Below, piece after piece: positions 41,485-52,444 of a DNA stretch of 64,000 bases. Position 1 is the first letter of the stretch. Every line of letters begins with the position of its first letter. Below the pieces are notes generated by a model. The model was not told the origin of the DNA. It did no database searches and worked only from the letters and a program-made list of their open reading frames with translations. A program made the translations under genes and the position numbers. The DNA is taken from contig OY101124.1 in assembly GCA_956465555.1 (NCBI GenBank), positions 1,488,001-1,552,000 on the forward strand. Reading direction: 5' to 3'. Source of the stretch: Nitzschia sp. pyKryTriq1 (taxonomy: Eukaryota; Bacillariophyta; Bacillariophyceae; Bacillariales; Bacillariaceae).

Positions 41485-44466
41485 ATGATGGATAAGCTAC
41501 GAATGGATGGATACCGGCAGTGGCTGGAACGATCCGTCCGAGTGGACAGTGACAACGACTGGGGCGTCCACACTATCGATTATGCGGACTTTAAAAGGAA
41601 GCTGCGTTATTTCAACAAGCGACGTACCAAGCTTCGAAGGATCATGGCAAAGTCGGACGACGGCTGTTCAATCTTGGCCAGTGAATTGGATGAAATTATG
41701 GGTCCGCCCCCTCAACTACTTCCCAGCAGTAACAGCAACAACAACACCAACGACGACAAAGAGGCCTCGTCTCTGCTCTTACCGACACCCCGGGCACACG
41801 GACGAACCACTTCGGATCTGCTGTACGCGCTCACCATTGGCAGGTCATCGAGTCAAAATGTTAATCATCATCATCATCATCATGCGCCCGATCCATCCTC
41901 CTCCTCATACCCGCTAGGAGGCGTCGATTATGTCGCATTTCCCGAGGAAGACGAGAGTGAAAAGATACGGGAAGAGGAGGGGCAGCAGCAGCAGGGCACA
42001 TCATCACGCACCAGTAATAACAACATGATTCCTTTGCAAATCGAAACAGATGCTGCTTCGATCCGACCCAAAAGATCCTCATCCGCTTCTTCCTCCTCCT
42101 CCTCTGCTGCTGGCGGCTTATTTTGGAGCGGACCCCCTCGAGTCAAGCGCCCAGCAGTGATGCGTCAAGTCAGCAACTTTGAACGAAATGACATGATGAT
42201 CTTTCTCGCCATGGAGCTGGATAAGGTTGCCATGTTTTATCTATCTCAATGGCAAGTCATTTCTCAAAAGATTTTGGATTATCAGACCACCATTTGTGAT
42301 TTACAGCAGCAACAGCTTGGGAATGCGTCGAGTCGCGTGGCCGCTCCAGCGTTACAGCATATTGGAACAGAATTATTGGAATTGGAAGCCTTTGTCGTCA
42401 TCAATCTTGTGACGGTCCGACAAATACTCATTCGATACGATGCCTTTGTAAGAACCTTGGAGGGAACACCCATGTCGGAATACTACATGAAGTTCATGAT
42501 GCACAATCGGTTTTTCAATGGCGCGGCGAGTAGTGAAGATGGGGCCCTCTCGAGGAGTTTTCGGAAATTGATGCAGCATGCGGAGCTTCTTGCATTGTCG
42601 GAAAGCTTTGTCGATATTTGTACTGCGGGGCAAAATGAAGAACTGATCGAAAAGTTTAAATACCAACGAATGGAGTTCGCCAACGTCTTGGAAAGTAGCG
42701 AACGAGCGCAAGCGGGTGCATCCTCGGGGCATGCACGTTCTGTGGAAGATACATTGCTACACACGCTGCGGCACTATTTTTTGCTAGGTATGATGGAAGA
42801 TCGCTTGGGTTACGAACCGACCTATTTAATCAGTCGAGGAGCATCCTTATCCAAGGAAATGCAGATCATGGCCGATTGGCGAAGGGGGAATACTAGAAAG
42901 TCATCCAAGGACGATTTGTTTTCGGACGAACCCGAGGACGACTCTCTTTCCAAAATGTCCCAACAAGAAATGTTCAATCTTTCCATGGCGCTTTTGGCAG
43001 CCTTTTTCTATTGCATGAACTATTACATTGTCGAGCCCAGTTCCACCATGTATGTCAATTTTCTCGGAGGACAGGACGCATTGTCAGGAGCCTTGATTGG
43101 TATGATGCCAATGGCGAGTTTTCTGGCGGCCATCGCCTACAGTATTTGGACCAACCACTCCTTCCGACACCCCTTTTTGGTGAGCTGTTTGTTGATGTTG
43201 AGTGGAAATATCATGTACAGCTATGCCTACGAATGCAAGTCGCTGGCGATGGCCTTCTCGGGCCGCTTCCTGACAGGACTTGGAGGACCAAAGTGCATTG
43301 TCCGACGGTACATGGCCGATACGACATCCCTCAGCATTCGCACTAGCGTCAATGCTGGTTTTGGAATGGTCGTGGCAGCTGGTTCGGCCTTTGGTCCTGG
43401 ATGTGCCATTTTGCTGAATCGACTCAACTTTAGCATTCCACTTCCGGGAAGTCATGAGATCTACGTGAACGGTATGACAGGACCGGGGTATTTGATGGCA
43501 CTTTTATGGTTTCTCTTCACCGTCGCATTAAGTACCGGCTTTGAAGAGCCAGATCGAACCGGGTTGGAAGAGCAAAAACGAATGGAATTGCTACAGACAA
43601 AAGAAGAGACCGACACGGACATGTCGGGAGGTTCCAATTATTCTCGCGGGCCGCCGAAGCGTACTCAATCGACCGACAACGACTCAGTGGGCTCTACGAC
43701 GTCGCAAGGCAATAATAACGACGATTTAATGACTATCTACAGTGGGGCGACCACAAGTTCCTACGATACTTTCAAGAGCCAAAGGGCTGACTTTGACGAC
43801 ATGACATGGCGGGAGCACGCTCAAAGGTTCTCGAATCTGGTAACATTTCCGGTGCGGATATGTCTCTGCTTCTTATTTGCCAAGGTGTTTGTCATTGAAA
43901 CCTTGGTGAGTTCCACATCCACTCTATCGAAGAATCGATATCGGTGGCAAGTTCACGAAGTTGGGATTCTGGGCTGTGTGAATGGTCTATTTGTTATCCC
44001 GCTCTCCGTTTTGGTCGGACGACTCTCCATGAGCTATCAGGATCGATTCTTGATGATGTGGCTTCTCGGCATTGGACTGGCTGGGCTGTTGATACTGATC
44101 GACATTACGGATCTGTTCAGTCACGCGTCTACCCAATACAACGAAGACAATTTTATGGCTGTGGGACCGAAGCGCTACGTCCTTGGATACGTTATCGTGT
44201 ACATGTCCATTCAATCCTTCGAAGGAGTGAACGGCTCGGCCCTATCCAAACTGATACCCACCGCGTTGGCATCGGGCACCTTGAATTCGGGCCTTTTAGC
44301 AACGCTCGTCGATACATTCGGACGAACATGTGGGGATTTGTTCATCTGCATGTGCGGTTTTATCAATTTGCGAGAGCTCATGGATCTTCTTTTTATTCCT
44401 GGGGCGATCATTTTGGCTACGTGTCTTTTGGTCGTTCGAAAGTATTATGATTTACTCGCAGTGTAA
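41485..44466 (+). CDS. SPX-MFS transporter, vacuolar phosphate transporter-like
   Basis: A 993-residue protein. The SPX domain is split by low-complexity inserts: its first helices (DYADFKRKLRYFNKRR) are at about residues 25-55, then come His-, Ser- and Gln-rich inserts (about 70-225), and the rest (ERNDMMIFLAMELDKVAMFY) at about 230-400. The MFS part starts near 490 (FNLSMALLAAFFYCMNYYIVEPSS) and has about eleven membrane helices with an acidic/Ser-rich central loop at about 690-765. GRFLTGLGGPKCIVRRYMAD is the usual SPX-MFS signature. Plant relatives (PHT5/VPT) load phosphate into vacuoles and are gated by inositol pyrophosphates through SPX. No start ambiguity beyond the MM pair. Confidence 0.93.
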   Translation: MMDKLRMDGYRQWLERSVRVDSDNDWGVHTIDYADFKRKLRYFNKRRTKLRRIMAKSDDGCSILASELDEIMGPPPQLLPSSNSNNNTNDDKEASSLLLPTPRAHGRTTSDLLYALTIGRSSSQNVNHHHHHHAPDPSSSSYPLGGVDYVAFPEEDESEKIREEEGQQQQGTSSRTSNNNMIPLQIETDAASIRPKRSSSASSSSSSAAGGLFWSGPPRVKRPAVMRQVSNFERNDMMIFLAMELDKVAMFYLSQWQVISQKILDYQTTICDLQQQQLGNASSRVAAPALQHIGTELLELEAFVVINLVTVRQILIRYDAFVRTLEGTPMSEYYMKFMMHNRFFNGAASSEDGALSRSFRKLMQHAELLALSESFVDICTAGQNEELIEKFKYQRMEFANVLESSERAQAGASSGHARSVEDTLLHTLRHYFLLGMMEDRLGYEPTYLISRGASLSKEMQIMADWRRGNTRKSSKDDLFSDEPEDDSLSKMSQQEMFNLSMALLAAFFYCMNYYIVEPSSTMYVNFLGGQDALSGALIGMMPMASFLAAIAYSIWTNHSFRHPFLVSCLLMLSGNIMYSYAYECKSLAMAFSGRFLTGLGGPKCIVRRYMADTTSLSIRTSVNAGFGMVVAAGSAFGPGCAILLNRLNFSIPLPGSHEIYVNGMTGPGYLMALLWFLFTVALSTGFEEPDRTGLEEQKRMELLQTKEETDTDMSGGSNYSRGPPKRTQSTDNDSVGSTTSQGNNNDDLMTIYSGATTSSYDTFKSQRADFDDMTWREHAQRFSNLVTFPVRICLCFLFAKVFVIETLVSSTSTLSKNRYRWQVHEVGILGCVNGLFVIPLSVLVGRLSMSYQDRFLMMWLLGIGLAGLLILIDITDLFSHASTQYNEDNFMAVGPKRYVLGYVIVYMSIQSFEGVNGSALSKLIPTALASGTLNSGLLATLVDTFGRTCGDLFICMCGFINLRELMDLLFIPGAIILATCLLVVRKYYDLLAV

Positions 44467-44561
44467 TAATGATGACAATGATGACAATGAGATGATATTA
44501 TAATAATAATAAGGGGATAGGATGCTATTTTCATCTCCTACCGTACGAGTAAAAGAAGTAT

Positions 44562-46460
44562 CTACTTATCATACCATTGCAGGTGCTCCAGCCATTGTTT
44601 CTCAACGGATCTTCCGGTATCAACCAGTTCTTCGTCGACCTCAATCGACCCTTCCCGTAGAGAACGCCTTCGTTTTTCGCTTCGACGCCCCCTCCGAGGT
44701 TGGAAACTCCAATCCTTCTCCAGTGTTGTTGCTGCTAGTAATATTCCATCATCGTCCAAAGAATCATCATCGCGAAGATACCAGCGTGGTCGAACATCAT
44801 CATCACGCTTTTCTCGAACGGCAATTCGTTTCAATAGGTCTACCAAATCCTGTCGTCTCGAAGATTGGAGGTAATAGGGAGCTTCTTGGATGTAGCGCGC
44901 CACGATCTCATCCTGGTTCTTATAACTATGGAAGGATGATGATGATGATGATGATTCTTGAACGAGCCCTTTCATGAAATCAATTGCCAGCTCTGCTGCT
45001 GGTGACTTGGCAAGAGGGAGAGCGATCGTAGTATCGTCGTGTTTTTCTTCTTCTGTCATCGTCGTTGTCGTTGTCAAGGATGCAAGCGAAGTTTGAAGGT
45101 AGTTCAAAAGATGTTCCTGCAGATGTGGCATGTGTCGGATCCGGTGATCCAGAAACATGGTGTCTACCGGAGTTCCCGATTTGTTGTCAACTTGATGTTG
45201 TTGGTAAAAGAGTTTGTAGTCGGAGAGTATTTGTTGTTGTTGTTGTTGTTGTTGTTTTGGACTGTTTTCGTCTTTAGCTGCAGGTGGCTGCTGGTGGTGC
45301 TGCTGCTGTTGGGATCGACGATCTAGTAGCCGTTGCATCATTTCCGCCACAAACACACGATGCCAGGTTTCTTCCTGAAAGAGTTTTCGAGGAAATATCA
45401 AGGCGGCAGCTGTCTCGGCCTTACTAGCATCATCATGATCATGATCATGATCATTGGCATTATTCGGCTGTACCAGGAGGGAACTCTTCCAAGGCCCATA
45501 CTTCCCTGCCTCGGCTTGTTCTTGACCACTCTTGAAGGGCGGATGCAAAACTGTGTACCATCGCATGTCCGACTCTACCCTCTCCATCTCATCGATGAGT
45601 TGATGGTTCTGGTTATTTATTGGCGGTAAACCAGAATCATCATCATCATCATTGTCGTTGATGTCCTTTAATAAAGAAACAAGAGAAGGACTTCCAAAGA
45701 CCTTGACGGATACAAAATCATCTGACATGGGTGGTCGTCGTTTCTTTCGTTTGTTTCGGCCTCCTCCTGCTGCTACTATTAGCAACCCAGATTGTGAGGA
45801 ACACCGTAAACATCGTTGTTTCAATTCTCCATCCGATGTCACTACGACAACTTGTAGCGGCTTTTTTGATGTTTGTTGCTGTGGATCATCATCATCATCC
45901 GACGACAACGACGCAGGATCAGGAGGAGTAGGAACAGGAGGAGCCAGCAGAAACCGAGTCGCTTGCGCAATCACATCGTCGGCGGTGCGATGGGGTCCGG
46001 CAAAGACAATCAAACCATCGGAATAATCATAAACTTCCGGACGGCAACCATGATCCATGGCATAGATGATTTGAAGCTGCAATGGTGGTGGTGATGATGG
46101 CGATGATGATGACGACGACGATGTCAACGACAACTGACGACGTCGATATTCTGCCAAACCCGTCAACAAATCACAATTCCAAGTCTTGAAATCGTCCTTT
46201 CCTCTGACGTTGTTGGTATCCACAATTAGAATGGTCGGATGACCAGCTTGGAGACCTTCCACGATACAGGCATCCAATGGATTCTTCTTCTGCTTTTTCT
46301 TGGTATCATTGCACTCGTAGACTTTGGGTCGTGATGATGACGATGATGATGACATCGATGATGATGATGAAGAAGAAGAAGAAGAAAGCGCGTGGATGGT
46401 GGTGGCCCTACTCATCAGAACAATAAAGGCAACAACAGCGAATAGCACAATCAAAATCAT
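44562..46460 (-). CDS. NYN/YacP-like (PIN-fold) domain protein with N-terminal signal
   Basis: A 632-residue protein from the Met at 46460, where a hydrophobic segment (MILIVLFAVVAFIVL) gives a signal-anchor; a longer start at 46568 is also open. After a Ser tract, the NYN-like core begins: HPTILIVDTNNVRG with the first acidic residue, YAMDHGCRPEVYDY, AGPHRTADDVIA, and VVVVTSDGELKQRC. This order (LIVDxNNV...ADDxI...VVTSD) matches YacP/NYN ribonuclease-like domains related to plastid RNA-processing NYN proteins. Ser-, Asp- and Gln-rich runs are interspersed. The C-terminal third (VEKQWLEHLQWYDK) is helical and unassigned. Enzyme activity is inferred from family only. Confidence 0.65.
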   Translation of the reverse strand: MILIVLFAVVAFIVLMSRATTIHALSSSSSSSSSSMSSSSSSSRPKVYECNDTKKKQKKNPLDACIVEGLQAGHPTILIVDTNNVRGKDDFKTWNCDLLTGLAEYRRRQLSLTSSSSSSSPSSPPPLQLQIIYAMDHGCRPEVYDYSDGLIVFAGPHRTADDVIAQATRFLLAPPVPTPPDPASLSSDDDDDPQQQTSKKPLQVVVVTSDGELKQRCLRCSSQSGLLIVAAGGGRNKRKKRRPPMSDDFVSVKVFGSPSLVSLLKDINDNDDDDDSGLPPINNQNHQLIDEMERVESDMRWYTVLHPPFKSGQEQAEAGKYGPWKSSLLVQPNNANDHDHDHDDASKAETAAALIFPRKLFQEETWHRVFVAEMMQRLLDRRSQQQQHHQQPPAAKDENSPKQQQQQQQQILSDYKLFYQQHQVDNKSGTPVDTMFLDHRIRHMPHLQEHLLNYLQTSLASLTTTTTMTEEEKHDDTTIALPLAKSPAAELAIDFMKGLVQESSSSSSSFHSYKNQDEIVARYIQEAPYYLQSSRRQDLVDLLKRIAVREKRDDDVRPRWYLRDDDSLDDDGILLAATTLEKDWSFQPRRGRRSEKRRRSLREGSIEVDEELVDTGRSVEKQWLEHLQWYDK

Positions 46461-46637
46461 GCCGGATGGGTTGGATTGATTGCGATGATAATGTGAAAAA
46501 ATAATAATGAATACGAATAACAAAAGGCGAGATGATTTTGAAAAATGAAAATAAATACCGACCGTCACGCGGTGCGTGTTAGGCGGATATACACATAGAG
46601 GACGAGCAAGACAACACTATACACGGTCCGGTACAAG

Positions 46638-46838
46638 GAGTGAGTCGTCGCATCAGGCCGTGAGGCAGAGCGAGCGAGAGAAAGGAGGGCACAGCTGGAG
46701 GCAAAAGGGGAGAGTGAAATCCCCTCTTTTAGATTAAATTTCAGTCTTCTCCATTCTTGTATTTTAGTCCAATGAGTCCAAACAGTGACTACTGTAGGAT
46801 GGAGTGGAGTTGTTGGACAAGAGGTAGCTTGTAGGAGG
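46638..46838 (-). repeat. Dispersed repeat, copy 2
   Basis: About 200 bp matching 25697-25882 with scattered changes and small indels. It sits just beyond the Copia integrase fragment. Strand is nominal. Confidence 0.8.
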
Positions 46839-46888
46839 GGCAAAAGCACTCCAACAGCATAACCACAACCCCAACTGAGATGAGCTAG

Positions 46889-47170
46889 TCAAGTCCTATT
46901 TTGAAAGTTGGAGTGGTGGAACCGTCTCCTTCTAAAAAGGCAAAATATGCCTGACACACAGTCGCCCGGTTTTAAATCATTTGCTCGAATATCCATGCCA
47001 TTATCGTTGGTACGATGCTCCGAACCGGGAGTACGCCGACCTTGCTTGCCGAGCTCACAGGCAGCACAGAGTATCTTTCGAGAGGTCGTTGAGGCGCTTT
47101 CGTGTTTGCATGGAAGGAATGGTTCGCTGCCATCTCGTGGCTTCGCCAGCAGGACAAGTACTATGTACAC
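46889..47170 (-). pseudogene. Decayed Copia fragment (pre-integrase zinc-binding region)
   Basis: The minus-strand frame includes ILCAACELGKQGRRTPGS and IRANDLKPGDCVS, typical of the GAG-pre-integrase segment of Copia elements (CxxCxxGKQ...DLxPGDxxS). Only about 90 codons survive, and the frame breaks right after this. Not closely similar to the young element at 10.9-17.3 kb, so a different Copia lineage. Confidence 0.7.
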
Positions 47171-47179
47171 CTAGTCTTG

Positions 47180-47537
47180 GTAAGAAAGAGACTAGTAGTG
47201 TTATTGAGGATACGATGATGTTGATGATGATGACAATAGAGATTGTGAGATTGCAGAGTCGAGCAGTTGAGCTGCGAGACTCGCTTGATTGTTCGTTGTG
47301 TGAGTATCTTGACAGGTGCCACGTCAGAGGCGAAGAAACTCACAACAGAAAACGAATAATAATGCGTGCGGTAGTGCGCGGTGTGAGATACATGAAATTC
47401 ATAATTTGAGTCACAGATCCACGTGGAAGTAAGGGATGCGACGTGGAAGGATTATAGTGCCACGTGGAACGTTTGGTATACTGGAGAGAGTTGGAATTAT
47501 CGCGTGAAAGTAGGTCAAATATCGGTTCGTCCCAACA
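47180..47537 (-). repeat. Possible LTR remnant of the decayed Copia element
   Basis: On the minus strand the region starts TGTTGGGACG at 47537, the common start of Copia LTRs, lies on the 5' side of the integrase fragment, and carries cacgtgg direct repeats at about 47418-47468. Its end is not defined and no partner LTR is seen. Confidence 0.35.
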
Positions 47538-47693
47538 GATCACGCGATTTTACGATAGTTGACGATTGACGAGATATAATGATGATGATGATGATGATTA
47601 TTATTATTCATTATTGTATTCGATGAGATGATTATTCGCTGGTTGAGTGCGGAGTACTCTAGTATTCTACTCGCACTCGTAGTCAACCTCGAA

Positions 47694-49226
47694 ATGACAG
47701 TCAAGATTAGGTTCAATATGAAGCGGGCTATGCTTCTCTTTGCAGTTGGTGTGATTGTTCTTTGCTCCTTCCGCCTAGTTGATTTGGATTGGAGTGTTGG
47801 TACTGGTATTGGTACTCGTACTGGTACTTCAGAAACCGTGTTCAAAGTGGCAGAAACAACCACCGACAAGGCCGTTCAAGCTCCAAACCCACTCAAGAAA
47901 GCCAACGGTACGGGTAGTACACGTAGCACTCAGAACCAGCAGTACTACGAGAATTACCTTCAGAAATGCATAGAGCATCGTGGATCGCAGGGGTACTGGT
48001 TCGTTGATCCGGAATTTTCTCGCAAAACCTTCTATGCGTATGACTTTCGATCCAACAAATGGCTACGGGAAAACAAAAACTACCAATCAGGCGGCGATAT
48101 TACGAAGAAGGATCGGTATTATCCTGGAAACCAATACAACTGGATGGACACATCGATGCTGCCACCGCCACCGCCACCGCCACCACCATCCTGGGAGCAG
48201 GGTCCTCATGATGGAGAGGATGAGAGAGAAATCGGCACCAACAATCAGACCTCATTATTCTTGGAACCATTATCATGTCAGATAGACCGCCTTGCCAATC
48301 GGAAGAACTTTTGTAAGGTCATACGAGAGCTTCAGATTGGTCGCATCATGTTTGTGGGGGACTCCTTGGCACGTGCCCAAAAGGAATCCCTCTTTCGCCT
48401 CATTGGAGTCAAAAAAAAGGCTCGAGGAGATATACCCGGTGTTTGCTCCTCCTCATCGTCGTCGTCGTCAACCTCTTCCAACGATCCTGCGGATGCTGCT
48501 GCTCCCATTTCATTTTGGTATTTCAGGGAGAATATTGGGTCCAACTTGCTACGTCTTCGGCAGCAGCAATCATATCAAAAGGATGAAATGGTACAATACG
48601 GACCCGAGACTCCGTACTGCAACGGAGAGACGAGCCGACCGAAAGATGATTATTGCCCATGGCAGTTGGCCTACAACTCAACAACAACAACAACAACGAC
48701 GACGACGACGACAAGCCATCTGAGAACACTACTAGTTCTGAATCAAGGTGCACACTTTCATTCCAAGGAGACCTTTGCGAATAGTACAAAATTGTTCGTG
48801 ACAAAAATGAATTCGATCGCCCACCCTGGTGATATTGTGGTATTTCGAAGTACAGTCCCAGGTCACGCCGATTGCTTCAACACCCAGCACAAACACCAAG
48901 ACGAAATAAGAATACCCGTCGTGAATATGACACACGACAAGTTCTTGGAACGATACGCGACAACCAAATACGACTGGAACTTGTTCGACAGCTACAACCA
49001 ATATGCTAAACAAACGTTGGAGTCCGATTTGAATCGCAGTGTCGTATTATTTCACTATCTGAATGTTTACAACATGACGGTCTTGAGATATGATAGTCAT
49101 GTTGCCGCGACAGACTGTTTACACTACTCTCATCCTGGTCCGATTGACTTTTGGAATCATTTGCTAGTGACCAATCTGTTGGATATAGCCAAACTACTAA
49201 ACAAGAATAAGAGCAGCAGTAAATAA
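47694..49226 (+). CDS. TBL/PC-esterase-like (SGNH-fold) type II membrane protein
   Basis: 510 residues from the Met at 47694, followed by a signal anchor (AMLLFAVGVIVLCSF). The lumenal part has YYENYLQKCIEHRG and QYNWMDTS, then a Pro run (PPPPPPPPP) and the catalytic GDS box IMFVGDSLARAQKESLFRL with Ser224. Near the C-terminus is DCLHYSHPGPIDFWN, giving the D474xxH477 pair. GDS plus DxxH is the hallmark of the trichome-birefringence-like/PC-esterase family, Golgi enzymes that O-acetylate cell-wall polysaccharides; VVFRSTVPGHADC resembles the family's central segment. Low-complexity Ser and Thr runs lie in between. The acceptor sugar in a diatom is unknown. Confidence 0.8.
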   Translation: MTVKIRFNMKRAMLLFAVGVIVLCSFRLVDLDWSVGTGIGTRTGTSETVFKVAETTTDKAVQAPNPLKKANGTGSTRSTQNQQYYENYLQKCIEHRGSQGYWFVDPEFSRKTFYAYDFRSNKWLRENKNYQSGGDITKKDRYYPGNQYNWMDTSMLPPPPPPPPPSWEQGPHDGEDEREIGTNNQTSLFLEPLSCQIDRLANRKNFCKVIRELQIGRIMFVGDSLARAQKESLFRLIGVKKKARGDIPGVCSSSSSSSSTSSNDPADAAAPISFWYFRENIGSNLLRLRQQQSYQKDEMVQYGPETPYCNGETSRPKDDYCPWQLAYNSTTTTTTTTTTTSHLRTLLVLNQGAHFHSKETFANSTKLFVTKMNSIAHPGDIVVFRSTVPGHADCFNTQHKHQDEIRIPVVNMTHDKFLERYATTKYDWNLFDSYNQYAKQTLESDLNRSVVLFHYLNVYNMTVLRYDSHVAATDCLHYSHPGPIDFWNHLLVTNLLDIAKLLNKNKSSSK

Positions 49227-49753
49227 TATTATTAGCTAATATTACCACCGTTCTCGTAGATTGTTTCGCTCGCGTGAAAAGAGGAGCAACGAGGACATGA
49301 CGTTTCTGCGGTATGATTATCCGCGTCATAGCCGCCGGCTTCTTGCTCGGTTGTTGATGCGGGATGAGTTATTGGTGGATGTGCTGGTTCGGTTCTTGTT
49401 GTTCTTCGTCGTTGCGGTTCTGGTGAGTGCTCGATGAGAGGCGATATATAGCCAAACTACTACCAAACAATGAGAGCAGCACTAAAGAAAGAATAAGAAC
49501 AATAAAAAATCATCCACTAGACTATTAGCAACAGTTTGAGTTTACCACATAGTACGTACTACTGGTGTACAACTAGTACTCGTGAACGGAAGTACTATAG
49601 TAGAGATAGCAAACAAGAAACACGAATCCTTATTATGTATTTTGTTGATACGCAACCTTGATACAATCATCATATGTCGACAATGCGGTTGCGCCGCTTG
49701 TGGCGACTTCCAAGAAGGATATACTATATTACCACCAATGCCGAACGCGATTA
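49227..49753. other. Convergent spacer
   Basis: Lies between the esterase-like gene on plus and DUF1399 copy A on minus. The line tatagccaaactactaccaaacaatgagagcagcactaaa near 49445 echoes the end of the upstream gene (about 49186-49222), a short partial duplication. No gene. Confidence 0.5.
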
Positions 49754-51273
49754 TTAGCCTCCGCCGCCGCATCCACCACCGCCGCATCCACCGCCGCCGC
49801 ATCCACCGCCGCCACATCCACCGCCGCCACCACAACCTGTACAAGAATGAAGAATGAATCGCGATGACATTATGAAATTGAGATTAATCCATGGATGATG
49901 ATTCCAGCAGCAGCATACGCAATACTTTCACACAAATAAGTCTTACCTCCTCCTCCTGAGCCCTTTCCACAGTATCCGTAGTATTTTGCTGCAACCATTA
50001 GCATCAGAACTGGACAAAAACAAATAATACCACCGAGCAAATACATGGCAGTAACGTCGAAGAGAAACCCTAGAACCAACAGAACACTTCCAAGGATAAA
50101 ACAACCAAACAAAATGAGGCAAAACGTTCTTATTTCCGCGGGATCCGTGTCAGCGCACGTTGGCACATCCGGTGATTCCACATCGTCCACAGCTGCTGGC
50201 TGATCGTGGTTGGTTTCCGTGACGGGAATCCCAAGAACAGAAATAGGATAGTAGTTGGCTGGAGGAGGTCCTCGGTACCCTCCGTTTCGAAAGTAGGTAT
50301 CATCCTTGTACTCTGTCGACCACAACTCGGCCGTTCGAAGAAAAGACTGATTGAGTACGCCCTCCTCCGCTCGATCGCCGTCACCATACGAATCATCGTG
50401 ATCGATAAGCTTCCCACAGATGACCTCGCAATCGGAATGATATTGGAAGAGTGAACCACCGGTCATGTGAGTGTGCCACATCAGGTCAATCTCGTACGTC
50501 GGCACGAGCTTGAACGACAACTTGGGATGTTTCTGGAGCAATTCCAGGAATCGACGGTAGTTCTGAACTGCCTTGCTAGTACTAAAGACAGGCCTGTTTC
50601 CATGCTGCTTACCATCTGCTGTTGCAAAGAGAGGCTGAATCTGCCAGTAGAATTCGGCCTGGCTCTTGGCCGACGCCAAGAGATCAAAACCACGCAATGT
50701 CTCCTTCGTGCGTCCGTTCGCTGCCGCCGCAGCCGCTTCACCAGCTTTAGCAGGATCAAGATCAAACGGTTCTCCAGGATTGTACTTGGCCCACGTCTGA
50801 CGAGCAAAGAACGTGGATTCGGTGTCATAGGGATCCCCCGCTGGATCCTTCCACTCCAAGAAAATCGGATTGCGGACTGGCGAGTTGGCAGACACGCACG
50901 TCTCTCGGAGAAACTCTTCGTACTTCTGCGGAGCAAGTCGGTGGCAGTGCCAGAGCCAGGCTACGTCCTTGGGTGGGATTACTAAACTCGTAGAAGCACC
51001 TTCATGATGCATCTTTGCAAGCAAGTTGAGCCAAAGCAAGTATCGTCGTAGCGACTCGGAGGTCACTCCTTGCGTGGTGACGCCTTCTTCATGCAAGATC
51101 TTGAGGAACTCAAAGTGCTTGACGCATCGACTTTCAATATCCAAACTGAACTGGTTCTGCTGTTCCTGCCTTTGATCGTCGATGTATTTGCGACATTCAT
51201 CGTTCGCATCACCGAGATACCGACCCGTTGGATCCGTCTTGGAAGTCTTGTTGTTCTTCTTCTTGATGGTCAT
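49754..51273 (-). CDS. DUF1399 (GRDP-like) membrane protein, copy A, with Cys-Gly4 repeat tail
   Basis: Exons complement of 49947-51273 and 49754-49836 joined over a 110-bp intron (GTAAGA...GTACAG), giving 469 residues. The soluble part has two DUF1399-type motifs: VAWLWHCHRL (about residue 115) and IDLMWHTHM (about 290), each with a W-H-x-H core typical of glycine-rich domain proteins. Two membrane helices follow (CLILFGCFILGSVLLVLGFL and the next). The second exon adds a tail of five CGGGG units. If the intron were read through, the tail would be lost. The start MTIKK is shared with copies B and C. Copies A and B are near-identical over most of their length. Confidence 0.82.
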
Positions 51274-51645
51274 GATGATATTGCGCCGTTGTACTCTGTT
51301 TGCTTTGTTTACGGAAGTAGTAGTACTACTGCTGCCTGGTGCGTATGATCCTTGCTTGGATTCAGCAATCGAGTAGTGCGAGTATAGTTTTGTGAGCTTG
51401 ATTGCTGAACGCGGATGCTTCTTCTTCTTCAAATCGATGGACTTACTGCTCCTACCGGTACCGGTATGAATGAATGAATGAATGAATGAAGATCAAATCC
51501 TCGGTCGGTGAACCGCGGCGGTACGAGTACTTTCAACTTGAAGTCGCAACCTTGCGTTCGCGTTTCGCAAAATGGCCTATCGGTATGATGGCGGGTGAGA
51601 CAACGGTACCTGGTACCTGTCACGTATCGATAGTATGTAGATAGT
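50145..51645. repeat. Tandem duplication unit A
   Basis: Near-identical to about 52540-53998, covering most of the DUF1399 coding exon plus about 370 bp of 5' flank, including the ACCGGTACCGGTATG element and a (gaat)n run. Changes are mostly single bases and a few codon indels. Confidence 0.85.
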
Positions 51646-52444
51646 AAACAACTTCGATGATGATGGGATGATGGGTTCTCTAAAAACGTGTTCTCTTCCC
51701 CGCTCGCACGCTACACACTACAGTACGAGAACACTACGCGCCCCCCGGCCACCAAGTAGCAACCTTGTATTCGCGTTTCGCTTAAAAATGGCCTATCGGT
51801 ATGATGGCGGGTGAGATACCGATACTAATATTGACAGGAAGATCGATGAGATGATGATGTTGTGATGATGGGCGGGGGTCGTTCTATCTCTAAACCTGTT
51901 CTCTTCTCCGCTCGCACGCAACACTTTTTACCGTACTCACTATGTTGTAACGTTCTTCCCTTCTGAACTTTGGTGTACGATGTAGCTTGACCTTAAGGTT
52001 GACTCCTCACCAAAAGACTAGCAAAATTTTTTACTCAGACTGGATCTAACAGTAGATTGTGGACGGATCTACCGGGTACCAGGTACTGTACAAAGCCACA
52101 CAATGAGCACTCATGATTGACACTCCCTTGGATTTTTGGAGGTCGGATTAGGCCAGGTCGCGCGACGAGGTTCATCTCGTACTGTATGAGGACTACGTCC
52201 AAGAACAAGTACCGGTTTATGAATACATAGTCTATGATGATTATGATGATGCGATGACCATGATGAGATTGATTATGGTGATGAAGATGATGATTAATGG
52301 ATTCTTTGCATCGTGTGAATATTATTCCTGATCGAGTGTGGAGTACGAGTAGTCTACTCGTAGTTCTTGTACTCTTACTCGTAGTAATCAACCTCAAAAT
52401 GACTCCACAGGAAACACCGATTCAGTCCTATTCTGCCAATTTTT
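51646..52444. other. Spacer between DUF1399 copies A and B, with a partial third flank copy
   Basis: About 51765-51915 repeats part of the 5' flank again (gcgtttcgc, aatggcctatcggtatgatg, gttctcttctccgctcgcacgc), so the flank exists in three versions. No gene is supported; an open frame at 52035-52397 has no motif. Confidence 0.6.

Noticed and set aside
49870-49946. In-frame extension of DUF1399 copy A ending GIIIHGLISIS
   Set aside because: It follows a GTAAGA donor, and a good acceptor downstream gives the conserved Cys/Gly tail in matching phase, so this is intron.
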